A DNA stretch of 64,000 bases from Lichenihabitans psoromatis (lineage in GTDB: Bacteria; Pseudomonadota; Alphaproteobacteria; Rhizobiales; Beijerinckiaceae), in NCBI RefSeq assembly GCF_004323635.1, contig NZ_CP036515.1:2171501-2235500 (forward strand), given 5' to 3'. A program made the translations under genes and the position numbers. Positions within the stretch are counted from its first letter, which is position 1. The number at the start of each line of letters is the position of its first letter. Of the stretch, positions 46,090 to 57,890 are shown piece by piece. The notes below the pieces were generated by a model. It was not told the origin of the DNA and made no database searches. It saw only the letters and a list, made by a program, of their open reading frames with translations.

Positions 46090-46740
46090 TCAGACCACGG
46101 TGATGTCGTTCTCGACGTTCGTGACACCCGGTGCGGCCCAGGCGACGCTTGCGGCCGACATTCGGCTCTCAAGCGAGTCGACCGTGCCTGTGAGTTTGAC
46201 CTCGCCGGCCTTGGCGCTGACGTGGACCGTGCTGGGATCGAAGAACCATGACCGGTGCAGCGCGCGGGTAATGTCATCGGCGATGTGGTCGGACTCGACG
46301 AGGGGCTTTATCGTGATGGCGTTGGTCACGCCGGTCACGCCGATCATCCGGCCGATATCATCTTCGGCCGATTGTTTTTGGTTGAACCACTCGACCTGCC
46401 CCGTCAGGGTGACCCACCCGTTCGCGACCTCAGCCTTGATCGCACCTTTCGGGAAGGCGTAATCGTAAAAGAGCCGATCGATCAGGCATGCTGCAATGTG
46501 TTCGTCACTACGCTCCATGTTGGCGGCGAGACGAACCTCGATGTTCTCGGCGATCGCCCGGACGCCCCGGACGCGACGCGTTGCAAGTTCGGCGGCCCGT
46601 TTTTCGGCGATCGTGCCGACATGGCCCATCAGCGTCACGACCCCGTTCCGCGCCGTGACCCCGATGTGGCTTCCCGTGATGCTCGGATCCCACGCAAGTG
46701 CGGCTTGCACCGCATCGCGCAACTCTGTGTCGCTCTGCAT
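46090..46740 (-). CDS. BON-domain protein (three repeats), copy 1
   Basis: Start at 46740 (MQSDTELRDAV) with GGAG six bases upstream; the longer frame upstream is not supported. 216 residues containing three BON domains (each with a GVVTLMGHV, GWVTLTGQVEWF or GEVKLTGTVDS core). BON domains bind phospholipid or envelope partners. It has no leader, as is usual for this three-BON family. It is a paralogue of the next gene. Confidence 0.88.
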   Translation of the reverse strand: MQSDTELRDAVQAALAWDPSITGSHIGVTARNGVVTLMGHVGTIAEKRAAELATRRVRGVRAIAENIEVRLAANMERSDEHIAACLIDRLFYDYAFPKGAIKAEVANGWVTLTGQVEWFNQKQSAEDDIGRMIGVTGVTNAITIKPLVESDHIADDITRALHRSWFFDPSTVHVSAKAGEVKLTGTVDSLESRMSAASVAWAAPGVTNVENDITVV

Positions 46741-46972
46741 ACCCATCTCCATCGTACAGGATGTCCTAGGTGCCATGTCGTCGGTCGGCATTCGCGCAAA
46801 GGCTCGCCGGAATCTGACCGTTTCCGCCGACACGATCCGAGGAGGTTTCGCTCTTTTGATCGAGCGAAACTCCAAAGATGTCCGCCGCGGCGGCGCAAAG
46901 GAACGTCGGTGAGCCGCTCTGCGGTTTTGCACCGCGATCGCTGAGGGCGCTGAATGCCCGGCGAGGTCCCGA

Positions 46973-47620
46973 TCAGACGACAGCGATGTCGTTGACAACG
47001 CTTGTGACGCCCGCTGCGCCCCAGGCGGTGCGGGCCGCGACCTGCTTGTCTTCGAAGCTCGCGACGGTGCCGGTCAGCATCACGTTACCGCCCGTCGCCG
47101 TGACGGCGACATTGTTCCGATCGAAGAACCAGGACCGATGGAGCGCGTGTGTAATGTCGTCGGAGATGTTGCCGACATCGACACGCGGCTTGATCGTGAT
47201 CTGGTCCGATACACCGACTACGCCAAAGAGACGGCGGAGATCCTGCTTGGCGGCTTCCTTTTGATAAAACCACTCGACTTGACCGGTAAGAGTGACCCAC
47301 CCCTTCTCGACCCGCACTTTGACGCTGTCGCTGGGAACAGCCACGTCCCAAGATAGCCTGTCGATTGCCGAGGTAGCGATTTCTTCGTCCGTCCGTTGGG
47401 TGTCGAAGGGGAGTCGCACCTCGAGCTCCTCGGCGACGGCCTTGACGCCTTTAACGCGCCCAGCCGCCATCTCGGCTGCATGCTTTTCTGCATAGGTCGC
47501 CACATGACCACTCAATGTCACGACGCCCTCGTTCGCGGCTACGCCGATGTGGGCCGCCACGATGCTAGGTTCCCAACTCAACTCTGCCTGAACAGAGTTC
47601 CTCAACTGTGTATCGCTCAT
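46973..47620 (-). CDS. BON-domain protein (three repeats), copy 2
   Basis: Start at 47620 (MSDTQLRNSV) with GAGG six bases upstream; 215 residues. Three BON domains in the same order as copy 1 (GVVTLSGHV, GWVTLTGQVEWFYQ, GNVMLTGTVAS). The strong similarity and adjacency indicate tandem duplication followed by divergence. A 230-bp AT-rich spacer lies upstream. Confidence 0.88.
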   Translation of the reverse strand: MSDTQLRNSVQAELSWEPSIVAAHIGVAANEGVVTLSGHVATYAEKHAAEMAAGRVKGVKAVAEELEVRLPFDTQRTDEEIATSAIDRLSWDVAVPSDSVKVRVEKGWVTLTGQVEWFYQKEAAKQDLRRLFGVVGVSDQITIKPRVDVGNISDDITHALHRSWFFDRNNVAVTATGGNVMLTGTVASFEDKQVAARTAWGAAGVTSVVNDIAVV

Positions 47621-47639
47621 GATCATCCTCGCTGGGAGT

Positions 47640-47870
47640 TCAATGGATTATTGGGCATAGATTTTATTATTCATTTTCCTACGGTAAAGCAGATAATTCT
47701 AAAATATATGACAATATTATTAATCTCTAAAATTTATATAATGCGAATAATTGATGATAATTCGTGATAGTCAAGCTAGCGAGAATTAGATCTGCTTAGT
47801 GGCTATGCGAATATGCACTATTAGATTTTAACTTTGTAAGGATAGGCCGTCTCAAAGATATAGAAGGTCT
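47640..47870. other. AT-rich spacer upstream of BON genes
   Basis: About 230 bp far richer in A/T than the rest of the window, with several TATAAT-like and poly-T tracts, including ATTATTAATC and AAATTTATATAATG. It probably holds the BON-gene promoter and may attract nucleoid proteins; AT-rich islands can also mark horizontally acquired DNA. Confidence 0.5.
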
Positions 47871-48293
47871 TCAGCTCAAGCTTATATTATGAGTATTGCT
47901 CAAGGATGCTCCGCACGCGTCACATGCGAAGCTGTTTCGATCGGTGCCGACGCGTCGCAGAGCCTTCATTTGCGGGACAGCTCCGACTTCGTATGCACAT
48001 TGGGGACACAAGGCGATATGAAGCGCGCTTCTTTCCGCGGTCATGTCCGGAGTGGCCGCGCTGCAAGCTTTGACAGACCTCGGTGATGATGTGTCGCCAG
48101 GATTAAAGTCCAGATGGCTTGCTGCACCACTCAGGCGGAAGTAGAGCGGCCATTTCATCGAAACTAGCTCCTCTGGAGACTGCGGGCCTTTTGCCGGTTG
48201 GTTGATGCCCTGTGCTCGCGATCCACATGCCATGAGAGGCGACCGCGGCCGCTCTGCATTTTCGCATTCCGGCTCACCGCCTTTGTGACTCAC
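47871..48293 (-). CDS. Possible small zinc-ribbon protein
   Basis: The C-terminal third has two cysteine knuckles, CPQC and CDAC, 33 residues apart, as in short zinc ribbons (ALCPQCAYEVG and FACDACGASLS). The true start may be an internal ATG (MKWPLYFRLSG, 48158), giving about 95 residues. No homologous family was recognised and the N-terminal extension looks non-coding. Confidence 0.4.
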   Translation of the reverse strand: MSHKGGEPECENAERPRSPLMACGSRAQGINQPAKGPQSPEELVSMKWPLYFRLSGAASHLDFNPGDTSSPRSVKACSAATPDMTAERSALHIALCPQCAYEVGAVPQMKALRRVGTDRNSFACDACGASLSNTHNISLS

Positions 48294-48364
48294 GGGAAGA
48301 TCGGCAACGGCCTAGGCTGCGTTCATTGGGCAGCCATCGAGGCAGCGAGGCTCCGTCTTGGTGA

Positions 48365-50261
<1,897 letters not shown>

Positions 50262-50265
<4 letters not shown>

Positions 50266-50555
50266 CGGCGCCGATCCCCGACCCGCTTGAGAACGACGAC
50301 CTCTTGGGCAGCGTCCGTCTGAGACGGGAGCGTCACGACGCTTGGATCCGCGCGGGCGAACCGTCGGTCTCTCGCCGCCTTGCCCAGATCGGCGTCCTCG
50401 GTTGGATCGTCGTGGTCCCCATGCTGATCGGCGTCTTCGTCGGACGCTGGCTCGATCGGACCTTCGAGTCCGGCCTTCAGTTCACGGCGCCGCTCTTGCT
50501 GCTCGGCGCGGCGCTCGGTTGTTGGTCCGCATGGTTGTGGACCAAGAGCGCGTGA
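50262..50555 (+). CDS. atpQ: N-ATPase AtpQ (AtpI-like)
   Basis: 97 residues, two membrane helices (about 43-60 and 68-92) in an AtpI/F1F0-ATPase_I-like arrangement (VGRWLDRTFESG). ATGA overlap with atpC. Proposed by family to help assemble the c ring. Confidence 0.85.
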
Positions 50556-50848
50556 GCGGTATGGCGTCTCCGAGTTGGGCGCTGGCCCTCTGCCTTGCCG
50601 TGCATGCCGTGGTCGGCGTCATCCTCGGTGGCCTTCACTTCGGGGGCCTGTGGTGGAACACGCGTCTGTTTGCCATAGGCGGGCGGGCCTGGTCCGCGAT
50701 CGTCGTCCTGCTGGCCCGCATTTCGCTCCTTGGTGGAGTCCTTACGGTCATCAGTTTTGAGGGCGCTGCTCCGCTTCTTGCGACGGCGCTCGGAGTGGTG
50801 CTGGCCCGTTCGCTCGTAACCCGCCGGATCGCACGGAACACCGTATGA
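50552..50848 (+). CDS. atpR: N-ATPase AtpR
   Basis: 98 residues from a GTG overlapping the atpQ stop (GTGA); an ATG at 50561 is an alternative. Three membrane helices, with Arg residues at the helix ends (LARISLLGG, LARSLVTRRIAR). AtpR occurs only in N-ATPase operons and is thought to interact with the c ring. Confidence 0.85.
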   Translation: MSGMASPSWALALCLAVHAVVGVILGGLHFGGLWWNTRLFAIGGRAWSAIVVLLARISLLGGVLTVISFEGAAPLLATALGVVLARSLVTRRIARNTV

Positions 50849-51549
50849 CATCGCCGTTAGCCTCGATTGCCCTGTTCCACCTCGGTCCGGTGCCAATTAC
50901 CGCAGCCGTGATCACAACCTGGGTCATCATGCTGATACTGACCCTTGGCAGTCTCCTGCTGACGCGTCGGATGATGCTCGTTGCTTCGCCGATGCAGACC
51001 TTTTTCGAACTCCTCGTGGACACGCTCGACGGCCAGATCCAAAACACGATGCAAGTGGAGCCAGGCCCTTACCGAGCTTTCGTCGGCACCTTGTTCGCCT
51101 TTATTTTCATTTGCAATTGGTCGTCTCTCGTTCCGGGGCTTCAGCCACCGACAGCCAAACTGGAAACAGATGCGGCGCTTGCGTTGCTGGTTTTCGTGGC
51201 CGTGATCTGGTTCGGCATCCGGGCCGGCGGCCTCAGCGGCTATCTGGCGACTTTCGCATGGCCGAATCCGATCATGATCCCGCTCAATTTCGTCGAGAGC
51301 CTCACCCGGACCTTCTCGCTGCTGATCCGCCTGTTCGGGAACGTGATGAGCGGCGTGTTCGTGATCGGCATCGTCACATCGCTGGCCGGCATCCTGGTGC
51401 CCATCCCGTTGATGGCTTTGGATCTCCTGACCGGCGCGGTGCAGGCGTACATTTTCGCGATCCTCGCGATGGTGTTCATCGCCGGTGCGATCCAAGACCG
51501 AAAACCCCAACCCGCAACCAGCCTCTCAACAGTTAGGACGACCCCATGA
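50845..51549 (+). CDS. atpB: N-ATPase subunit a
   Basis: 234 residues, five to six helices. The essential Arg is in LIRLFGNVMSG, and the preceding MIPLNFVESLTRTFSL matches the family. Forms the cation half-channels against the c ring. ATGA overlaps on both sides. Confidence 0.94.
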   Translation: MTSPLASIALFHLGPVPITAAVITTWVIMLILTLGSLLLTRRMMLVASPMQTFFELLVDTLDGQIQNTMQVEPGPYRAFVGTLFAFIFICNWSSLVPGLQPPTAKLETDAALALLVFVAVIWFGIRAGGLSGYLATFAWPNPIMIPLNFVESLTRTFSLLIRLFGNVMSGVFVIGIVTSLAGILVPIPLMALDLLTGAVQAYIFAILAMVFIAGAIQDRKPQPATSLSTVRTTP

Positions 51550-51791
51550 ACTGGCTTGCCTTCGCCAGCATCGTTTCGGCCGCCCTGGCGGTCTCGTTCG
51601 GCGCGATCGGGCCCGCGCTTGCCGAAGGTCGAGCTGTGGCGGCCGCCATGGACGCGATCGCTCGCCAGCCCGAGGCCGCCAACACGATCTCGCGCACCCT
51701 GTTCGTCGGTTTGGCGATGATTGAGACAATGGCGATCTACTGTCTTGTGATCGCTCTGCTGCTGCTCTTCGCCAACCCGTTGCTGAAGTGA
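51546..51791 (+). CDS. atpE: N-ATPase subunit c with Na+-type ligands
   Basis: 81-residue hairpin. Helix 1 has E27 in PALAEG; helix 2 has E60-T61 and Y65 in AMIETMAIY. A helix-1 carboxylate plus E-[ST]-x3-Y in helix 2 corresponds to the Na+ coordination set of Ilyobacter-type c rings (Gln32, Glu65, Ser/Thr66, Tyr70), with two Glu per subunit. The loop is ARQPEA. This supports Na+ (or at least alkali cation) coupling. Confidence 0.94.
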   Translation: MNWLAFASIVSAALAVSFGAIGPALAEGRAVAAAMDAIARQPEAANTISRTLFVGLAMIETMAIYCLVIALLLLFANPLLK

Positions 51792-51795
51792 CGCC

Positions 51796-52527
51796 ATGAC
51801 GATCGATTGGTGGACGCTGACCTTCCAGACCGTCAACGTGGCTGTGCTGATCTGGCTTTTGCAGCGGTTCTTTTGGAAGCCCGTGTCCAGCCTGATCGAG
51901 CAGCGCCGCAGGACCACGCAAGGCATCCTCGACGACGCCGAGACCAAGCAGAAGAACGTCACGGGAGCGCTGGCCGACATAGCGTCGACGCGTGCCGGAT
52001 TCGTGAAGGAGAGCGACGACATCAAGACGGCGGCCCATCTCTCGGCCGAACAGGAACTCGCCGCACTCCTTGCCGATGCCGCTAAGGCCGCCGCGGCCCT
52101 CGACGTGGCTGCGCGAGCCTCGATCGAAAAAGACCGGTCGGCCGCAGCCACCGCCCTGTCGCAGAGAGCCAGCACGCTTGCGGTCGACATCGCGCAGCAT
52201 CTCGCTAGCCGCCTTGACGGTGCAGCCATACAAGCCACCTTTCTCGAGTGGCTCCTCAAGGCCATCGCGGCGATGCCTGAGAACGAGCGCCGCGAAGCGG
52301 CACGGGATGGTTCGTCCCTTGTGGCGATCAGCGCGGCGCCGATCGCGGCGGACGATCAGGAGCGCTACCGTCGGCTGATCGGGCAGTCCTTCGGCTCGCA
52401 TCCAGACATCGTCTTTCAAACAGACGCCACGCTGATTGTCGGCCTCGAGCTTCGCGGGCCTACCCTTGTCTTGAGCAACAGCTGGCGCGCCGACCTCGCG
52501 CAGGTCGCGATGAGCTTGACGCCATGA
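51796..52527 (+). CDS. atpF: N-ATPase subunit b with delta-like C-terminus
   Basis: 243 residues: one N-terminal membrane helix (about 9-25), a long Ala/Lys/Glu-rich coiled coil, and a C-terminal globular part (about 170-243) with [20 protein letters not shown] resembling the delta subunit's end. Such b-delta fusion replaces the missing delta gene. Starts 4 bp after atpE. Confidence 0.9.
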   Translation: MTIDWWTLTFQTVNVAVLIWLLQRFFWKPVSSLIEQRRRTTQGILDDAETKQKNVTGALADIASTRAGFVKESDDIKTAAHLSAEQELAALLADAAKAAAALDVAARASIEKDRSAAATALSQRASTLAVDIAQHLASRLDGAAIQATFLEWLLKAIAAMPENERREAARDGSSLVAISAAPIAADDQERYRRLIGQSFGSHPDIVFQTDATLIVGLELRGPTLVLSNSWRADLAQVAMSLTP

Positions 52528-54074
52528 TGCAGAACGTTGAGACGCAGGCGGATGCGTGGTTGGAAGCCGCTCGGTCCAAGCTCGGCAGCACACTGCTTGG
52601 TCCACTCGCCGAACAGATCGGCCGGGTGGAGGAGGTCGGCGACGGCATAGCGCTTGTCTCGGGTCTCCCACTCGCACGGTTGGACGAACTGCTCCGCTTC
52701 GGCAAGGGACAGTTCGGCTTCGCGCAGGTTCTGGAGCCGAACCGGATCGGCTGCGTCCTCCTTGACGATGTTGATGGCGTGGAGGCCGGCGACGAGGTGC
52801 ACGGCACGGGCGATGTCGTCCGTGTGCCGGTCGGCCCCGCGCTTCTCGGGCGGGTGGTCGATCCGCTCGGCCGCCCGCTCGACGGCAAGGGGCCGATCGC
52901 CGCCGAGAGCCGGGAGCCGATCGAGCGTTCGGCGCCCGCTATCATCGACCGGGACCTAGTCACAGAGCCGGTTCAAACGGGCTTGATCGTCATCGATGGG
53001 CTTTTCGCGCTTGGGCGAGGCCAACGAGAACTCATCATCGGAGATCGCGCCATCGGGAAGACCACTATCGCTATCGACACGATCATCAATCAGAAGACGA
53101 GCGATATCTTGTGCGTCTATGTCGCAATCGGCCAGAAGAGTTCGAGCATTCGTCGGGCCATCGATGCCATTCAGGCCGGTGGCAACGCCGACCGCTCGGT
53201 CATCGTGGTGGCGGAGGCCGCGAGTTCACCCGGACTGCAGTGGATTGCGCCATTCGCCGCCATGACGATGGCCGAGTATTTCCGCGATCGCGGTCAACAT
53301 GCCTTGATCGTGATCGACGATATGAGCAAGCACGCCGCGACCCATCGCGAGATCGCGCTGCTGACTCGTCAATCGCCTGGTCGCGAGGCCTATCCCGGCG
53401 ACGTTTTCTATGTTCACGCGCGGCTGCTCGAACGAGCCGCGAAACTGTCGAAACAAAAAGGCGGGGGCTCGCTGACCGCGCTACCGATTGCCGAGACCGA
53501 TGCCGGCAATCTCAGCGCCTACATACCCACCAATCTCATCTCGATCACGGACGGTCAGATCGTGCTCGACGCCAAGCTTTTTCGACAAGGGCAAAAGCCG
53601 GCCGTCGATGTCGGTACTAGCGTGAGCCGTGTCGGCGGCAAGACCCAGGCTCACGCGCTGCGCGACGCGGCGAGGACCTTGCGGCTCGACTATGCACAGT
53701 TTCTTGAACTCGAGACGTTCACCCGGTTCGGCGGCATGCCGGATACGCGCGTGCGCGACAGGCTGACGCGAGGCGAACGCATCAGGGCGATCCTCGAACA
53801 GCCTCAGCACTCGCCTCTTCGGTTGGTCGACGAGGTCGGGCTGGTGCTCGCGGTCCAGTTTGGATTGCTGGATGCCATTCCTCTATCGGCACTGGTCGAT
53901 GTCCGAAAGGGACTGCGGAAGGCGCTCGACGAAGGCGCCGGACCCGCCGTCAAGCAGATCGAACAGGAGGGGGAACTGAACGAGGTTAACCGCGACGCTC
54001 TCCGGATCGTTCTCGAACGCTATGTCTCGCGTTGGCTGCCGGCCCAATCTGCAAAGGCGGTGGCGCAGTCATGA
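52524..54074 (+). CDS. atpA: N-ATPase subunit alpha
   Basis: 516 residues. P-loop GDRAIGKTT (instead of the common GDRQTGKT), [18 protein letters not shown] and [13 protein letters not shown] with the Arg finger region [12 protein letters not shown]. Non-catalytic nucleotide subunit. ATGA overlap with atpF. Confidence 0.95.
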   Translation: MMQNVETQADAWLEAARSKLGSTLLGPLAEQIGRVEEVGDGIALVSGLPLARLDELLRFGKGQFGFAQVLEPNRIGCVLLDDVDGVEAGDEVHGTGDVVRVPVGPALLGRVVDPLGRPLDGKGPIAAESREPIERSAPAIIDRDLVTEPVQTGLIVIDGLFALGRGQRELIIGDRAIGKTTIAIDTIINQKTSDILCVYVAIGQKSSSIRRAIDAIQAGGNADRSVIVVAEAASSPGLQWIAPFAAMTMAEYFRDRGQHALIVIDDMSKHAATHREIALLTRQSPGREAYPGDVFYVHARLLERAAKLSKQKGGGSLTALPIAETDAGNLSAYIPTNLISITDGQIVLDAKLFRQGQKPAVDVGTSVSRVGGKTQAHALRDAARTLRLDYAQFLELETFTRFGGMPDTRVRDRLTRGERIRAILEQPQHSPLRLVDEVGLVLAVQFGLLDAIPLSALVDVRKGLRKALDEGAGPAVKQIEQEGELNEVNRDALRIVLERYVSRWLPAQSAKAVAQS

Positions 54075-54937
54075 CCGAACGCCTCGCGGAGGTCGGCGCT
54101 CGCATCGAGGGCATTCGCCAACTCGGCGCCGTCGTCAACGCGATGCGCGGCATCGCGGCGGCACGGGCCCAGCGGGCACGCGGTCAACTCGGCTCGGTCG
54201 AACGCTATACGGAGACGATCGCCGCCGCGATCCGGCAGGCGCTCGCGCTATTGCCGATCATCCGTCCCGACGGCGCCCGTCGTCCAAGGGGCCCGGCGCT
54301 CGTTCTCTTCTGTGCCGAGCAGGGGTTCGCGGGCGCGTTCAGCGAACGCATACTCGACGCCGCGGCCGAGGGGCTTGCTAAAGAGAGCGCGAAGCCCCGG
54401 ATTTACCTTTTGGGAACGCGCGGCGGGACGGTCGCACGGGGAAGAGGAGTATCGCCGACTTGGTCGAGCCCAATGCCAGCTCATTCAGACGGGATCCCGA
54501 GATTAGCCGACCGCGTCGCAGAGGCGCTTTACGCCGACATCGCCAACGGCACGATCGATCAGCTTGATGCGGTCTTTTCGCGCTGGACGCCGGGTCATGG
54601 CGCCACAATCGAGCATCGCCGCCTGTTCCCCATCGACGTCGCGATCGTTGCGCCCGCCGTCGTGACGGCTTGTCCGATCGTCAATCTCGGTCCCGCGGTG
54701 CTGCTTCGGGAACTGACGGCTGCTTACATACACGCTGAGCTTTGCACGGCGTCGCTTCATGCCTTCGCGGCGGAAAACGAGGCGCGTCTGCAAGCCATGT
54801 CGGCGGCCCACAGTCAAATCGACCGGCAACTCGCCGCGCTGCAGGCGGCTCAGCGAATCGTCAGACAGAACGAGATCACAGAAGAGATCATCGAGTTAGC
54901 GGCCGGCGAAACGGCCAGCCGCTCAGGCCGTGGGTGA
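54071..54937 (+). CDS. atpG: N-ATPase subunit gamma
   Basis: 288 residues from the ATG at 54071 overlapping the atpA stop. N- and C-terminal helices ([38 protein letters not shown]) form the rotor shaft. It ends the operon; its 3' end overlaps the convergent LysR gene by 15 bp. Confidence 0.93.
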   Translation: MTERLAEVGARIEGIRQLGAVVNAMRGIAAARAQRARGQLGSVERYTETIAAAIRQALALLPIIRPDGARRPRGPALVLFCAEQGFAGAFSERILDAAAEGLAKESAKPRIYLLGTRGGTVARGRGVSPTWSSPMPAHSDGIPRLADRVAEALYADIANGTIDQLDAVFSRWTPGHGATIEHRRLFPIDVAIVAPAVVTACPIVNLGPAVLLRELTAAYIHAELCTASLHAFAAENEARLQAMSAAHSQIDRQLAALQAAQRIVRQNEITEEIIELAAGETASRSGRG

Positions 54938-55876
54938 TCGATCGACAACGATCCCCCCAACGCTTCGGTGCGAGGAAGGGGGGTCAAGTTGGTCGTCGAG
55001 CGCACGAACCCACCGAGTGATGTGATCCAGCGCCACCCTGATGCGGGGTGTCCGGCGATTGTCCTTATGGACGACGAGGAAAATACCCGAACTCGGAATG
55101 GCGGTAGGGAGCGGTGGCACCTGAACCCTGACGAGCCCTCCCTCGCGATCGGCGCGGAAGCGTATGAGGCTTGCCAATCCGCCGCCGTGCAGGGCAGCCG
55201 CCAGGGCCGCGGCATGGCTGCTGGTCTGCATCGAAATTCGCGCCCTCGGTGCAAGGGCCGCCAGCCATTCCGTTTGCGTTGCGTCCTGGATACCGTCCAA
55301 TTGGGTGATGAGGTGATGGCCGGGACACCCGCCGTCGTAGTCTAACTCGCCGTGACGTTCCAGGTAGTCGGCGCTGGCGTAAAGCGCGTAAGCGACGGTC
55401 CCAATGCGGCGGACCACGAGGTCATGCTGGTCGGGCTGCCGAAGCCGCACCGAAATATCTGCCTCGCGCATCGACAGGCTGAGTTCCCGCGGGTTCGGGA
55501 TCAGTTCGATTATGATGTCGGGATGTTGCATGTGGAGCGTCCCGAAACAAGGGGCCACCAGATTGCTGGCGATCGTCTCGGCGCAAGTGACACGAACCAG
55601 ACCCGAGAGTCGCGTATCGAGACCACCGACACTTCTCTCCAGCGCAACCGCCTCGACTTCGACGCGCTCCGCCTGCTGTCGGACATCATGGCCTGCCAAG
55701 GTCTGCACATATCCGTCGGGCGTTCGGTTGAGGAGGCGAACCCCTAGGCTCTCTTCTAAGGACGTCAGCCGGCGTCCGACCGTGGACTGGGCGACATGAA
55801 GCTGTCTTGCAGCCGCCGACAGGCTGCCAAGACGCGCAACAGCGAGGAAATAGCGGAGATCGTCCCAATCGAGCAT
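54923..55876 (-). CDS. LysR-family transcription regulator
   Basis: Start at 55876 (MLDWDDLRYFLAV) is the usual beginning of this subgroup; 317 residues. Winged HTH (GSLSAAARQLHVAQSTVGRRL) and a periplasmic-binding-like effector domain. It is convergent to the N-ATPase operon and divergent from uspA, so uspA is the more likely target. Effector unknown. Confidence 0.88.
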   Translation of the reverse strand: MLDWDDLRYFLAVARLGSLSAAARQLHVAQSTVGRRLTSLEESLGVRLLNRTPDGYVQTLAGHDVRQQAERVEVEAVALERSVGGLDTRLSGLVRVTCAETIASNLVAPCFGTLHMQHPDIIIELIPNPRELSLSMREADISVRLRQPDQHDLVVRRIGTVAYALYASADYLERHGELDYDGGCPGHHLITQLDGIQDATQTEWLAALAPRARISMQTSSHAAALAAALHGGGLASLIRFRADREGGLVRVQVPPLPTAIPSSGIFLVVHKDNRRTPRIRVALDHITRWVRALDDQLDPPSSHRSVGGIVVDRSPTA

Positions 55877-56192
55877 TCGATCCCTTTGTCTCGACCAGCC
55901 CTCGACAGACATGAGTGCGAAATGGCCAATCTCTTTTCTTGTATATCCTATGTATGTTTCTCGTGTGGGAATTAGAAAGCGATCCCCAAGCGCTTTGACT
56001 GAATGGTCAAGGATGAGGCCGCGCCGGCCGCGGCTCTTCCGTGCGTCGAAGATCGTCCTCCGTTTCCGCATAGCGGGTCTCCGAAGTCGCTCGGCGTGCC
56101 GGCCCGACCTTGGGCCTAAGCTGGCGCGATGATCGACCTCGTTGGTGAGTTATTCAGCAACACCATGGCCGTGACCTCGATGGAGGCGACCG

Positions 56193-57023
56193 ATGACCTA
56201 TTCGACCTTGCTGGTTCACCTCGACGCCGGGTCTGCGAACGATAGCGTCTTGCGCGTGGCCGCCACTCTCGCGGTACGGTTCAAGGCGAAAGTCATCGGC
56301 ATTGCCGCGTCGCAGCCAATGCCGATCATGTATGCGGGCGGCGAGATGTGCGGCGATTTGATCGACATGGATCTTGCGGAGATCGTCAAGGAGACGACTG
56401 AAGCGGAAACTAGTTTCCGAACGGCCCTGCGAGAGAGCGGTGCCGAACTGGAATGGCGATCGGCGATCGCCAACGAGCAACTCGCCGACTACGTGACGCG
56501 CGAGGCACGTGCCGCGGACCTCGTGATCACCGGACCGGACCAGGGATGGTCTGCCTTCGACACGACCCGACGGGTGGTCGTCAGCACCATGGTCTTAAAG
56601 GCAGGACGACCCGTGATGGTCGTTCCTCATGGCGCGCCCAACATCAGCCTCGAGAGTGTCGTCGTGGCTTGGAAGGACACGCGGGAAGCGCGGCGCGCAA
56701 TTGTCGACGCGTTGCCGTTGCTGAAACAGGCCAGCCGCGTCTTCGTGCTCGAAATCACGTCTGCGGATGATGTTGATGCGGCCCGGCATCGCCTGGTCGA
56801 CGTCGCCGGTTGGCTCGATCGCCACGGCATCGTATGCGACAACATCGCAGCGACCTCGGCCGGAAACGACGCCGCGCAAATCGCGGCGTTCGCCCTCGAC
56901 AAAGCCGCTGGCGTGATCGTAGCTGGCGCATTCGGGCACAACCGGTTGCGAGAATGGGTGCTCGGCGGCGTGACGCGCGATCTGCTGGTCCACCCCGTTT
57001 GCTGCTCCTTCGTGTCGTGTTGA
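56193..57023 (+). CDS. Universal stress protein, tandem UspA domains
   Basis: 276 residues with two Usp folds (about 1-148 and 150-276). The second keeps the nucleotide-binding pattern GAFGHNRLREWVLGGVTRDLL (G-x2-G-x9-[ST]); in the first domain the equivalent is less clear. Typical of stress clusters that also hold N-ATPase, phosphoketolase and BON genes. Confidence 0.9.
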   Translation: MTYSTLLVHLDAGSANDSVLRVAATLAVRFKAKVIGIAASQPMPIMYAGGEMCGDLIDMDLAEIVKETTEAETSFRTALRESGAELEWRSAIANEQLADYVTREARAADLVITGPDQGWSAFDTTRRVVVSTMVLKAGRPVMVVPHGAPNISLESVVVAWKDTREARRAIVDALPLLKQASRVFVLEITSADDVDAARHRLVDVAGWLDRHGIVCDNIAATSAGNDAAQIAAFALDKAAGVIVAGAFGHNRLREWVLGGVTRDLLVHPVCCSFVSC

Positions 57024-57241
57024 CGCTAACCCTTCGCACCAAAGCGCGTTTTCGCATGTCCGGTCACCGACTTTGGTTACGCCGCGATCATCGGCGAACG
57101 CCTATGATATCCTGTTGACTGCTTTTCGGTGACGGTCAGCCAGAGGTCTCCGACCGGCCTCAACGTGGAATAAGGCGCCGCATCCTGGTCGGATGTGGAC
57201 CAACAGGGTCGTGCGTCACGAATCCGAGAAGGCCGCTCAAC

Positions 57242-57775
57242 ATGGTCGCACGCGCTCCACCATTAGATCGCAAGCTGGCGGCTCCTCCCGGCAAGGGCGC
57301 ATTGGACGCGCGACAGGCGGATCCTTCGTCGATGCGCACGTTGCGCTGCCGAACGGTAGCCAAGGGCCGTCTGCGACAGCTGAACTACATCCGGGATCTT
57401 CCGCCGCAGGAGGTGATGGAGGTCGAGCCCGAGAACCTGTCGCCGGAGGCTGTCGCGCCGAACGCGTCCGAAGCCCTGCTCGCAGCTTTCGGTTCCTGCC
57501 TCGTGACCGGCATACATGCCAACGCTCTCGCCCAAGGCTTGCTGATCCGCAGCCTCGAGTTGGAACTAGAGGCCGACATCAACATTTCTGGGTCGTGGGG
57601 AACGGGTCAGTTCAATCCGCACACGATCGGCTTCGAAACCATCCGCGTCTCTGTTCGGCTTGACGCCGAATCGCCCCGCGCGATGCTCGAAGCCCTTGTG
57701 GCGCACGCCACGTTGTGGTCGCCGGTCGCCAATACGCTTCACAATCCAGTGCATCTCGATGTGACGTTGGTCTGA
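57242..57775 (+). CDS. OsmC-like protein
   Basis: 177 residues. OsmC fold with the first reactive Cys in GSCLVTG near residue 82. The second Cys expected near the LWSPVANTL segment is missing (Leu/Trp there), so it cannot use the two-Cys peroxidase cycle and could instead be a single-Cys relative. The N-terminal 30 residues may not be translated. Confidence 0.82.
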   Translation: MVARAPPLDRKLAAPPGKGALDARQADPSSMRTLRCRTVAKGRLRQLNYIRDLPPQEVMEVEPENLSPEAVAPNASEALLAAFGSCLVTGIHANALAQGLLIRSLELELEADINISGSWGTGQFNPHTIGFETIRVSVRLDAESPRAMLEALVAHATLWSPVANTLHNPVHLDVTLV

Positions 57776-57890
57776 TCCCACTCTCTCAAGCGTCGACTAC
57801 TATCGGGCCGGAATGCACTTTATCAAGGGTGCGCTCGACCCAGCCGTGGCCGAAAGCGCGTTGCTTCGCTGAGGGCGCCCCGAAGCTGGC

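Noticed and set aside
51526..52677. 383-codon minus-strand frame opposite atpE/atpF/atpA
   Set aside because: Shadow of the N-ATPase genes, whose overlapping start/stop joints and motifs are unequivocal.
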